Assembly: GCF_900177615.1 (NCBI RefSeq)
Contig: NZ_FXAP01000004.1
Location: 434,001-498,000, forward strand
Source of the DNA: Plantibacter flavus
Lineage (GTDB): Bacteria; Actinomycetota; Actinomycetes; Actinomycetales; Microbacteriaceae
Length of the DNA: 64,000 nt
Reading direction: 5' to 3'
The position numbers and the translations under genes were made by a program. Below the pieces are notes generated by a model. It saw only the letters and a program-made list of their open reading frames with translations, ran no database searches and was not told the origin of the DNA. Each line of letters starts with the position of its first letter. The stretch's first letter is position 1. Of the stretch, positions 51,852 to 58,931 are shown one piece after another.

Positions 51852-51894
51852 GAGGAAGCCCCCGAGCAGACCGTAACTGTTCGGGGGCTTCCTC
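51852..51894 (+). terminator. Terminator after the second M23 gene
   Basis: An 18-bp stem (GAGGAAGCCCCCGAGCAG and complement, one mismatch) with loop ACCGTAA. The loop and left arm equal those of the terminator after the first M23 gene, so the gene-plus-terminator unit may be a duplication. Confidence 0.75.
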
Positions 51895-51940
51895 CATTCT
51901 GCACCGTGCACGCCCGGAGCACAGCGTGCAAGCTCGATAC

Positions 51941-52642
51941 TCAGGCGAACTGCGCGTAGAACGCGTCAGGGTCGTGGGCGAGCGAGGCCTTGACCATGGC
52001 ACTCCACTCATCGACGACGACCTCGGAAGCGCCGGACGCGACGCCGTCGAGGCTGGCCCGTGCGACGTCCGCCGGGTCGACCATGGGGCCGTCGTAGCCG
52101 GCCATGATGTCGGTGTCGGCGGCCCCGAGGTGGAGCCCCTGCACCGTGACACCCTTCGGCGCGAGTTCCAGACGGACCGCGTTCGTCATGTTCCACTCCG
52201 CCGCCTTGGCCGCGGCGTATCCGCCGGAGCCGGGATGGGCGAACCAGCTCAGGGCGGAGAGCACGTTGACGATCGTCCCTCCACCGTTCGCTTCGATCAC
52301 CGGCGCGAACGCACGCACCATGGCGAGGTTGCCCCAATAGTGCGTGTCCATCTCCCGCCGAGCGTTCGCGAGGTCGTCGGTCAGCATCGAGCCCTGTGTC
52401 GCGATCCCGGCGTTGTTGACGAGCAACGTGACGTCGGTCGCGATCTCGGCCGCCGCAGCGACGGACGCCTGATCGGTGATGTCGAGTTGCAGCACCTCCA
52501 CGCCCGGGATGTCGACGAGTTCCGGGCGCCGCGCGGTGGCGTACACCTTCGACGCGCCGCGCTCGAGCAGTTGCACGACGAACCGGCGGCCGATGCCCCG
52601 GTTCGAGCCGGTGACGAGTGCGACGGATCCTGCGATGTCCAT
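51941..52642 (-). CDS. Short-chain dehydrogenase/reductase
   Basis: A 233-residue classical SDR. The cofactor loop is VTGSNRGIGR (residues 10-19), LVNNAGIA follows, and the catalytic set Ser (NVLSALSWF), Tyr (GGYAAAKAAEW) and Lys is present. GGAATC precedes ATG 52642. It is divergent from a MerR gene, and its promoter carries a dyad in an overlong 20-bp spacer, the hallmark of MerR-activated promoters. The substrate is unknown. Confidence 0.92.
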   Translation of the reverse strand: MDIAGSVALVTGSNRGIGRRFVVQLLERGASKVYATARRPELVDIPGVEVLQLDITDQASVAAAAEIATDVTLLVNNAGIATQGSMLTDDLANARREMDTHYWGNLAMVRAFAPVIEANGGGTIVNVLSALSWFAHPGSGGYAAAKAAEWNMTNAVRLELAPKGVTVQGLHLGAADTDIMAGYDGPMVDPADVARASLDGVASGASEVVVDEWSAMVKASLAHDPDAFYAQFA

Positions 52643-52684
52643 GATTCCCTTCCGCGTGCGGGGCGATCCCGCAGCAGCCTGGTT

Positions 52685-52716
52685 AGGCTAAGACCTCACA
52701 TCAATGTCAGGTGCAA
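52685..52716 (-). promoter_or_regulatory. MerR-type promoter of the SDR gene
   Basis: On the minus strand TTGCAC (52716-52711), a 20-bp spacer and TAGCCT (52690-52685). The dyad CCTCACATCAATGTCAGG (52694-52711) fills the spacer, with 7 of 8 arm bases paired. Confidence 0.75.
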
Positions 52717-52734
52717 GCCAGGAACGGAAGCTCG

Positions 52735-53133
52735 ATGCGCATCGGAGATCTCGCGGCTCGGACCGGGGTGAGCGTCCGCTCGCTCCGGTACTACGAGGAG
52801 CAAGGACTCCTCACCGCCACCCGCACGACGAGCGGCCAGCGGACCTACGAACGAGCAGCAGTGGAACGCGTCGAACTCGTGCAGCAACTCTTCGCCGCAG
52901 GTCTGCCGAGCCGCACGATCGTCCAGCTGCTCCCCTGCGTCGATGCGGGCGTCGCGACGCCGGAGTCGCTCGCGCTGCTCCGGACCGAACGTGACCGCAT
53001 CACCGCGCAGATGGCCGACCTCGAAGCAGCACGCGCCCGTTTGGAAGCGGTCATCGACATCACCCTCCACCCGACGCCGGAGCACTGCCCCGCGCTGCGC
53101 GACGAGCTTCCGGCCGAGCTGGACGCCGCCTGA
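52735..53133 (+). CDS. MerR-family regulator
   Basis: A 132-residue MerR protein with the N-terminal winged helix (MRIGDLAARTGVSVRSLRYYEEQGLL, residues 1-25) and a dimerising coiled coil (about 80-115). There is one Cys mid-protein (LLPCVDAG) and one near the end (PEHCPALRDEL), which is not the metal-binding pattern of MerR or CueR. Organic-ligand sensing is more likely. GGAACGGA precedes ATG 52735. It probably activates the divergent SDR gene. Confidence 0.9.
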   Translation: MRIGDLAARTGVSVRSLRYYEEQGLLTATRTTSGQRTYERAAVERVELVQQLFAAGLPSRTIVQLLPCVDAGVATPESLALLRTERDRITAQMADLEAARARLEAVIDITLHPTPEHCPALRDELPAELDAA

Positions 53134-53276
53134 CGCCATCCGGCACAACTCCGGCATGGTCGGCCCATCGCAGCTACCATGACCTCGTCGGAGGTCGAGG
53201 ACAGAACCGGTCGCTCGCCTTCGCGGCAGTCGAGTCGGGCACGCCTGAGCCCGACTCCCGATCCGGGGGGTCAGCG

Positions 53277-53855
53277 ATGAGTGAACCAGTGAAGCAGAGC
53301 CCAGCGAAGCAGGGCCAAGCGACCGCGACCGAATCGGTCGCCGCCCAGGCGGCCCGCACCCGGCTCGAGGAGCGCGTGGCGGGCATCGAATCGATCCTGA
53401 TCTCGGTCCCGATGCTGCTCCTCGAGATCGCCCTCATCCTCTCGCTGTTCGTCCCCTACGCGACCCAGACGAAGACGGATGAGGACCCCGAGTCCTTCAA
53501 CCTGTTCTTCTTCCTCGCGGGATTCGCCGATCGTGACGACGACGGCGACCCGGAGGCCGCCTCGATCCTGTTCGCGAGCGCGTTCCTGGTGCTCATCGTC
53601 GTGATCATCGGCACGATCTGCACCGCGCCGACGCTCGCGGGCAAGCGCATCTCGTCCCGGGCGGGAGCGACCGCTGTGACCTTCATCATCGTGCTCATCC
53701 TCGGCAACATCGGCGCCTGGATGGTCATGCTGATGGGGGTCTACGCCGACTCGCCCTGGACCATCGGCCCGGCGCTGCCACTCCTCAACCTCGGCACCCT
53801 GCTCGCGGCGATGATCGCCTTCATGCCCGGCTACCGTCGCATCTGGGAGCGATGA
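53277..53855 (+). CDS. Membrane protein of unknown function (192 aa)
   Basis: A hydrophilic N-terminus of about 35 residues precedes four predicted membrane spans (about 42-62, 95-118, 128-152, 162-182). An acidic loop (TDEDPESF, DRDDDGDPEA) lies between spans 1 and 2. I do not recognise a family. The start at 53277 follows a run of six G. It is a single gene between the MerR gene and the next small protein gene. Confidence 0.7.
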   Translation: MSEPVKQSPAKQGQATATESVAAQAARTRLEERVAGIESILISVPMLLLEIALILSLFVPYATQTKTDEDPESFNLFFFLAGFADRDDDGDPEAASILFASAFLVLIVVIIGTICTAPTLAGKRISSRAGATAVTFIIVLILGNIGAWMVMLMGVYADSPWTIGPALPLLNLGTLLAAMIAFMPGYRRIWER

Positions 53856-53925
53856 CTGTTCGAGGCCAATCTGCGATGGGGAGCACTGCCCATCCGACGA
53901 TGGGCGCGTACTCTCACCGCGTTGC

Positions 53926-53931
53926 CATACT
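53926..53931 (+). promoter_or_regulatory. -10 box of a leaderless promoter
   Basis: CATACT, 6 nt before the GTG at 53938. Confidence 0.5.
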
Positions 53932-53937
53932 GAGTCC

Positions 53938-54489
53938 GTGAGTGGAACCGAAGATGCACCGGCAGGCGTGCTCGAGGACTATCAGTGGGCCGTCGAGGCC
54001 GAGCTGCAGAACACCCCGTTCATCGTCACCCGCCTCCCCGACGGGTTCCAGGTCGGATACGACCTCGCGGACGCCCGCTGGTGGAACGTCCTGCAGCTGA
54101 ACGAGGTGTCCGACAGCATCACCTACACCGTGCGGGTCGACGAACGACGGCGGCGGTTCAGCATCACCGACAAACTCAAGCGGATGAGCTGGTCGGCTGG
54201 TGTCTCCGGCTTCGTGCCGCGCCTCTCCTGGTCGTTCTCCTGGCAGTCCGGCCGGGTCCGATACGCCAGGGTCATCATGCTCGGGACCTCCCCCGGCGGG
54301 TTCGAGATCGCGTTCAGTCCCGAGAACGAACGCGCGCGCATCAAGGAGATCGGCGAGGAACTCGGTCTGCGCCCCCGCATGAGCCCCCACGTCCGCATCG
54401 GGCTCTGGGCGGCGGCCGCTGGCGTCGCGATCGGCCTGATCGTGCCCGCCATCGTCATGCTGAGTCTCTCCCTCACTGGGAACCATTGA
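53938..54489 (+). CDS. Hypothetical protein with a C-terminal anchor (183 aa)
   Basis: A 183-residue protein with a soluble, aromatic-rich N-terminal part (about residues 1-150, with WWNVLQLNEVSDSITYTV and SWSFSWQSGRVRYARVIM) and one C-terminal membrane span (about 156-180). It is likely a tail-anchored cytoplasmic domain. I do not recognise a family. GTG 53938 has a CATACT -10 box 6 nt upstream. A DUF3592 gene follows 36 bp later on the same strand. Confidence 0.65.
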   Translation: MSGTEDAPAGVLEDYQWAVEAELQNTPFIVTRLPDGFQVGYDLADARWWNVLQLNEVSDSITYTVRVDERRRRFSITDKLKRMSWSAGVSGFVPRLSWSFSWQSGRVRYARVIMLGTSPGGFEIAFSPENERARIKEIGEELGLRPRMSPHVRIGLWAAAAGVAIGLIVPAIVMLSLSLTGNH

Positions 54490-54525
54490 TGCAGGAGCTT
54501 CGAATCGGGACGGTGCGCACTGGTG

Positions 54526-55011
54526 ATGGCACGGAAACGCGCGACAGGCGACACACGGGGCTTCCTGCACAGCAGGGTGTTCCAGACGGTGGCGATCGCC
54601 CTGATGCTGTTGGCCGGTCCGGTGGCCGTGGTCGTCGGTTCCTTCATGATGGCTGCCGACAGCGACCTGTTGCAGAACGGGGAGCGGACGAGTGGGACGG
54701 TCACCGAGGTCGATGACGGGAGGAACGCGTCGGACCACCGGTTCAGGACCGACTATCTGGCGCCCGACGGTTCGCCACAGCGCGTCTGGGCGGACTGGCC
54801 CCTCGACGGCAAACCCGCCGTCGGCGACGTCGTCACCGTGATCTATCGAGCGGACGACCCCGGCACGGCGGTGCTCGAGGGCTATGACGGGCCGGGGACC
54901 TCGGTCGTCGGAATCGGTGTCGTACTGACCGGCGTGAGTCTCCTGATCGGCACCGCGATGCTCGTCGGCGTCCTGCTCCGTGCGGGGCGGGGACCCGAGC
55001 CGAAGGACTGA
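54526..55011 (+). CDS. DUF3592-type membrane protein
   Basis: A 161-residue protein with two membrane spans (about residues 20-42 and 130-152) flanking an extracytoplasmic beta-rich domain (GTVTEVDDGRN, HRFRTDYLAPDG, PAVGDVVTVIYRADDPGTAVL), the DUF3592 layout. The function is unknown. It is probably transcribed with the gene upstream. GTG 54523 is an alternative start one codon earlier; no ribosome binding site is convincing. Confidence 0.75.
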   Translation: MARKRATGDTRGFLHSRVFQTVAIALMLLAGPVAVVVGSFMMAADSDLLQNGERTSGTVTEVDDGRNASDHRFRTDYLAPDGSPQRVWADWPLDGKPAVGDVVTVIYRADDPGTAVLEGYDGPGTSVVGIGVVLTGVSLLIGTAMLVGVLLRAGRGPEPKD

Positions 55012-55043
55012 CGGCACCGAGACGAGCGGCCGGGAAACGCAAC

Positions 55044-55063
55044 AGGCCCGGTATCCCGGGCCT
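55044..55063 (-). terminator. Terminator of the tRNA-Thr/tRNA-Met unit
   Basis: AGGCCCGG-TAT-CCCGGGCCT (8-9 bp stem), 5 bp past the 3' end of tRNA-Met, between it and the convergent DUF3592 gene. Confidence 0.65.
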
Positions 55064-55067
55064 TGCG

Positions 55068-55141
55068 TAGCAGGAGAGAGATTCGAACTCTCGACCTCAC
55101 GATTATGAGTCGTGCGCTCTCACCAACTGAGCTACCCTGCC
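55068..55141 (-). tRNA. tRNA-Met (CAT, elongator)
   Basis: Anticodon stem-loop ACGACTCATAATCGT gives anticodon CAU. The acceptor GGCAGGG pairs with TCCTGCT with G-U pairs at both ends, discriminator A. The D arm (GCTCAGTTGGTGAGAGC) is the actinobacterial elongator type and not the initiator type. CCA is not encoded. Confidence 0.93.
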
Positions 55142-55183
55142 ACGTCTCTCCGTATGCCGGCGAGAGCAGTGACGGAGAGAACG

Positions 55184-55255
<72 letters not shown>

Positions 55256-55335
55256 GCGAACCAAACCGCTCACGCGGAAATGGCACCAGTAGAGACTAGC
55301 ATCCCGCGAGGGGTGCTTCGTACACCGGATCGGGA

Positions 55336-56274
55336 TCAGTTCGCGGCGAAGGTGTCCGCGGCGTGGACGACCTTCTGCAGGTACGACGCGGCCCCGTTGT
55401 ACGAGCCGATCGCCGCGATCCAGTCGGCTTCGACGCGGAGGTCCCGGCCACCATGGCACAGGTAGTGCGCTGCGGCGAGCGCCGCGTCGTCGATCTGCTG
55501 CGGGTCCGCGACACCGTCGCCGTTCCCGTCCGCTCCCCACCGTTGCCAGGTGGACGGGATGAACTGCATCGGCCCGACCGCGCGGTCCCATCTGGCGTCG
55601 CCGTCGAAGGCACCACGGTCCGTGTCGGTGACGGCGTCGAACTCGGTGCCGGTGAGCGCCGGGCCGACGATGGGCGGAACGGCCCGACCGGCGTCGTCGA
55701 GTGCACCGCCGAAGATCGTGCCGTGCCCGGACTCGACGCTGCCGAGCGCGGCCAGCGTGTTCCAGGCGATCCCGCAGCCCGGTTGGCTCTCGGCGACGGC
55801 GAGCGCCGCACCGGCATAGGCGACCATCGCCCGCTCGGGGATGCCGAGGCGGAGCGCCGTGGCCGTCGCCCAGGCACGGTCCACCCGGTCGGTGATGGCC
55901 GCCGGCGCCGTGCCGGCCGAGCCGAGTGCCGGGATCCCGGGTCCCTCGACGGCAGCATGTGGCGCGGTTCCGAGGGTCGAGTCCCGTGCTTCCGCTCGAC
56001 TGATGAGCTCCGGTCCCCAGACGACCGCTGCCACGATGACGGCGAGACCGACGATCGCGACCGCCCCGCCGGCGACGAGCCATCCCACCCGGATGCTCGA
56101 CAGCCGGTTCCGGCGCGTCGGCGCGGTCAGACGTCGGGAGCGGTTGCGCGCGCTGGTCGGTCGGGACCGCGGCTTCCGCGTCGAGCGGGTGGTGCTGGTC
56201 GTGCGTCGTCCGGGCGCAGCGGTCTTGCGTCGTGCGGGCCGGCGCGCGCCACGCCCCTTCGCCGATGTCCCCAC
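55336..56274 (-). CDS. Lytic murein transglycosylase, MltB/SLT-2 type
   Basis: A 312-residue protein with a very basic cytoplasmic N-terminus (about 60 residues of Arg/Thr/Ser), one membrane anchor (about 63-90) and an extracellular transglycosylase domain. The catalytic Glu is in LGSVESGHGTIFG; RAVGPMQFIPSTWQRWG, DGNGDGVADPQQIDDAALAAA and GSYNGAASYLQKV complete the SLT-2 pattern. It cleaves peptidoglycan glycan strands to anhydro-MurNAc ends during wall turnover. GTG 56274 is 6 nt behind TACGGT (leaderless). Confidence 0.92.
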   Translation of the reverse strand: MGTSAKGRGARRPARRKTAAPGRRTTSTTRSTRKPRSRPTSARNRSRRLTAPTRRNRLSSIRVGWLVAGGAVAIVGLAVIVAAVVWGPELISRAEARDSTLGTAPHAAVEGPGIPALGSAGTAPAAITDRVDRAWATATALRLGIPERAMVAYAGAALAVAESQPGCGIAWNTLAALGSVESGHGTIFGGALDDAGRAVPPIVGPALTGTEFDAVTDTDRGAFDGDARWDRAVGPMQFIPSTWQRWGADGNGDGVADPQQIDDAALAAAHYLCHGGRDLRVEADWIAAIGSYNGAASYLQKVVHAADTFAAN

Positions 56275-56280
56275 CGATCC

Positions 56281-56286
56281 ACCGTA
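56281..56286 (-). promoter_or_regulatory. -10 box of a leaderless promoter (transglycosylase)
   Basis: TACGGT, 6 nt before the GTG at 56274. Confidence 0.55.
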
Positions 56287-56347
56287 GCCCGGCGCTGGTG
56301 TCGGCGCGGTGCGCCCACGCGAGCCGGGTCAGCGATGCGCCGCGGGC

Positions 56348-56725
56348 TCAGCGCTCCGAAGCGGCCTTCGCAGCCTGCTTGGCCTGGCGCTTCGCCCGAA
56401 GGTCTTTCGCGACGGCGACACCCTTCTTGGCGGCGGCGTTCGCCTTCGTGCTGGCCTGCTTCGCACCCTCGAACTCCGAGGCGAGGACGGCGAGCCCGCC
56501 GACGGCGATCAGTGCGCCCGGTCCGGGGAGCGGGATCAGAGCCACGCCAAGCGCCACGGTGCCACCGCCGACGACTCCGACACCCGCCCGGTACACCCGG
56601 TTCGCGGTCGGATTCCGACGGATGATGCCACGCGTCGTGCGGGCCGCTGATCCGGCGATGCCTCCCGCCTGCGCGGCGACGCGCTTCGCCGTGCTGCGGG
56701 CCGAGCCGTCCGATTCCGTGGTCAT
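56348..56725 (-). CDS. PGPGW-family membrane protein
   Basis: A 125-residue protein with one or two membrane spans (about residues 44-82) around the motif LIPLPGPGALIAVGGLAVLA, then EFEGAKQ, typical of the PGPGW/TIGR02611 group. The C-terminus is an Ala/Lys-rich helix. The function is unknown. ATG 56725 is 6 nt behind TAGAGT (leaderless). Confidence 0.8.
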   Translation of the reverse strand: MTTESDGSARSTAKRVAAQAGGIAGSAARTTRGIIRRNPTANRVYRAGVGVVGGGTVALGVALIPLPGPGALIAVGGLAVLASEFEGAKQASTKANAAAKKGVAVAKDLRAKRQAKQAAKAASER

Positions 56726-56731
56726 GTCCCC

Positions 56732-56737
56732 ACTCTA
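56732..56737 (-). promoter_or_regulatory. -10 box of a leaderless promoter (PGPGW)
   Basis: TAGAGT, 6 nt before the ATG at 56725. Confidence 0.55.
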
Positions 56738-56810
56738 AGCAGGACGGGCGGGTCGGTGGCCGGGAATCCGGTCAGAATCGACGCGGTTCCCGTGTGACCG
56801 AACCGGCGTG

Positions 56811-56895
56811 AGTGCGGGGTGCCAGCGCGACCGCACCCCTCCGGAGCGCCGCGCTCGCCGCCATGCACCGCACTCGTGTCAGCGCACCGCGCTGG
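56811..56895. repeat. Dispersed palindrome family C, site 2
   Basis: Ends in GTCAGCGCACCGCGCTGG (56878-56895), the same 18-mer that closes site 3. A central CACCCCTCCGGAG resembles the core of the other sites, but the left arm is degenerate. It lies between divergent genes. Confidence 0.65.
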
Positions 56896-56931
56896 CCAGT
56901 CCACGAGCGGCGACGGCCCCCGTGAATGGCC

Positions 56932-56937
56932 TAGGGT
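56932..56937 (+). promoter_or_regulatory. -10 box of a leaderless promoter (alpha-glucosidase)
   Basis: TAGGGT, 6 nt before the ATG at 56944. Confidence 0.55.
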
Positions 56938-56943
56938 AGCGAC

Positions 56944-58728
56944 ATGGACTCCGCCCTCCCGACCACGTCGGCGACCGCAGCTCAGCACGCCTCCCCCGCA
57001 GGAGGCTCCACCCCCGGTTCGGAGTGGTGGCGCTCCGCCGTCATCTACCAGATCTACCCGCGATCCTTCGCGGACGCGAACGGCGACGGCCTCGGCGACC
57101 TCCCCGGGATCACCTCCCGCCTCGGCGCCCTGCAGGAGCTCGGCGTCGACGCCATCTGGCTGTCCCCCTTCATGACGAGCCCGCAGAAGGACGCCGGCTA
57201 CGACGTCGCCGACTACTGCGACGTCGACCCCATCTTCGGCACGCTCGCCGACTTCGACGCGATGACCGCAGCCGCGCACGCTGCCGGCATCCGCGTCATC
57301 GTCGACCTCGTCCCCAACCACTCCTCGAGCGCCCACCGCTGGTTCCAGGAAGCCCTCGCGGCCGGCCCCGGCTCGGCGGAGCGCGCGCGATACATGTTCC
57401 GCGACGGGAAGGGCAAGCACGGTGAGATCGCCCCCAACAACTGGGAGTCCGTCTTCGGCGGTCCGGCCTGGACACGCGTCACCGAGGCCGACGGCACGCC
57501 TGGCCAGTGGTACCTGCACATCTTCGATTCCTCGCAGCCCGACTTCGACTGGACGAACCCGTGGGTCCGCGAGCAGTTCCGCGACATCCTCCGGTTCTGG
57601 CTCGACCGCGGCGTCGACGGGTTCCGCGTCGACGTGGCGCACGGCATGATCAAGGCCGACGGCCTGCCCGACTACACCCCGCCGGCCGAGGGCGGCAGCA
57701 TGGGTGGCGCCTCGGCGGGCGTCGCACTCGAACCCGGCATCAGCACCGGGCCCGCCTCGTGGCCGGAGACGGCACCGTACTGGGGTCAGGACGGCGTGCA
57801 CGAGATCTACCGCGACTGGCACGAGCTCCTCGCGACCTACGACGGCGACCGGGTGCTGTGCGCCGAGGCCTGGGTCGACCCGCTCGACAAGATGGCGCTG
57901 TGGGTGCGTCCAGACGAGATGCAGCAGGCGTTCAACTTCCCGTATCTCGAGACCCCGTGGAACGCCGCGGACCTCAAGACGGTCATCGGCGAGTCGCTGC
58001 GGGCGTTCGCGCAGGTCGGCGCTCCGAGCACGTGGGTGCTGTCCAACCACGACGTCGTCCGCCACGCGTCCCGTCTCGCGCTCACGGAGGAGAACCCCCA
58101 GGGCTACGGTGTCGGTCCGAACACCCCCGGCCAGCCCGATCGGGCACTCGGGCTGCAGCGGGCCAGGGCGGCGACCGCCCTCATGCTGAGTCTGCCCGGT
58201 GGGGCGTACCTCTACCAGGGCGAGGAGCTCGGGCTCCCCGAGGTCATCGACCTGCCGGATGACGCCCGACAGGACCCGACGTGGTTCCGCACGAACCACG
58301 AGCGGTACGGCCGCGACGGCTGCCGCGTGCCGATCCCGTGGGAGGCCGGGCACCCCGCATACGGCTTCAACACGACCGGTGCGTCCTGGCTGCCGCAGCC
58401 CGACGACTGGAACGACTACTCGCGCGACGCACAGGCCGGCATCCCCGGTTCGACGCTGGAGCTGTACCGCACGCTGCTCCGCCTGCGCCGCGAGCACACG
58501 CTGGGACTCGGTTCGATCGCCTGGATCGAGGGGGCTCCCGAGACCATCCTCGCGCTGACCAACGGTGCGGTCACGGTCGTCGCGAACACCGGTGCCGACG
58601 ACATCGCCGTGCCCTCGTCGCTCGCGGACTCGGCAGTGCTCGTCGCGAGCGGACCCTTCGACGGCAGCACCATCCACGGCGACACGACGGTCTGGTTCAC
58701 GACGCCCTCGACCCTGCCCGTCGCCTGA
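56944..58728 (+). CDS. GH13 alpha-glucosidase
   Basis: A 594-residue family GH13 enzyme of the oligo-1,6-glucosidase/alpha-glucosidase subfamily. Landmarks: WWRSAVIYQIYPRSFAD at the barrel start, VIVDLVPNHSS, the nucleophile Asp in DGFRVDVAHG, the acid Glu in CAEAWVD and the stabilising Asp in SNHDVVRH. There is no signal peptide, so it acts inside the cell, likely on imported malto- or isomalto-oligosaccharides or trehalose-related sugars. It is a single gene, convergent with treZ. Confidence 0.94.
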   Translation: MDSALPTTSATAAQHASPAGGSTPGSEWWRSAVIYQIYPRSFADANGDGLGDLPGITSRLGALQELGVDAIWLSPFMTSPQKDAGYDVADYCDVDPIFGTLADFDAMTAAAHAAGIRVIVDLVPNHSSSAHRWFQEALAAGPGSAERARYMFRDGKGKHGEIAPNNWESVFGGPAWTRVTEADGTPGQWYLHIFDSSQPDFDWTNPWVREQFRDILRFWLDRGVDGFRVDVAHGMIKADGLPDYTPPAEGGSMGGASAGVALEPGISTGPASWPETAPYWGQDGVHEIYRDWHELLATYDGDRVLCAEAWVDPLDKMALWVRPDEMQQAFNFPYLETPWNAADLKTVIGESLRAFAQVGAPSTWVLSNHDVVRHASRLALTEENPQGYGVGPNTPGQPDRALGLQRARAATALMLSLPGGAYLYQGEELGLPEVIDLPDDARQDPTWFRTNHERYGRDGCRVPIPWEAGHPAYGFNTTGASWLPQPDDWNDYSRDAQAGIPGSTLELYRTLLRLRREHTLGLGSIAWIEGAPETILALTNGAVTVVANTGADDIAVPSSLADSAVLVASGPFDGSTIHGDTTVWFTTPSTLPVA

Positions 58729-58749
58729 GTCACTCCGTCGGCCGGTTGC

Positions 58750-58914
58750 CCAGCGCGGTGCGCTGACGTGACCGCGGGCGATTCGGTGCCGGCGCGGTGC
58801 GCTGACGCGAGCGCGCCGGAATCGGCCCCGCCGCGGGGCGTGCGCGTGAGCGCGCCCCTCCGGAGGGGCGCGCTCACGCCGGAGACCCGCGCTCGCGTCA
58901 GCGCACCGCGCTGG
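58750..58914. repeat. Dispersed palindrome family C, site 3, with a 36-bp perfect palindrome
   Basis: Outer arms of 18 bp (CCAGCGCGGTGCGCTGAC at 58750-58767, complement at 58897-58914) and a loopless 36-bp perfect palindrome at the centre (58844-58879, axis CTCCGGAG). A further partial copy of the arm starts at 58791. It fills nearly the whole 203-bp gap between the convergent alpha-glucosidase and treZ genes. Confidence 0.88.
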
Positions 58915-58931
58915 CCCAAGGGCAGGGCAGG

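Noticed and set aside
48925-51894. A complete prophage
   Set aside because: Only a repressor pair, a holin-like gene and M23 genes are present. No integrase, terminase, portal, capsid, tail or attachment-site repeats are seen.
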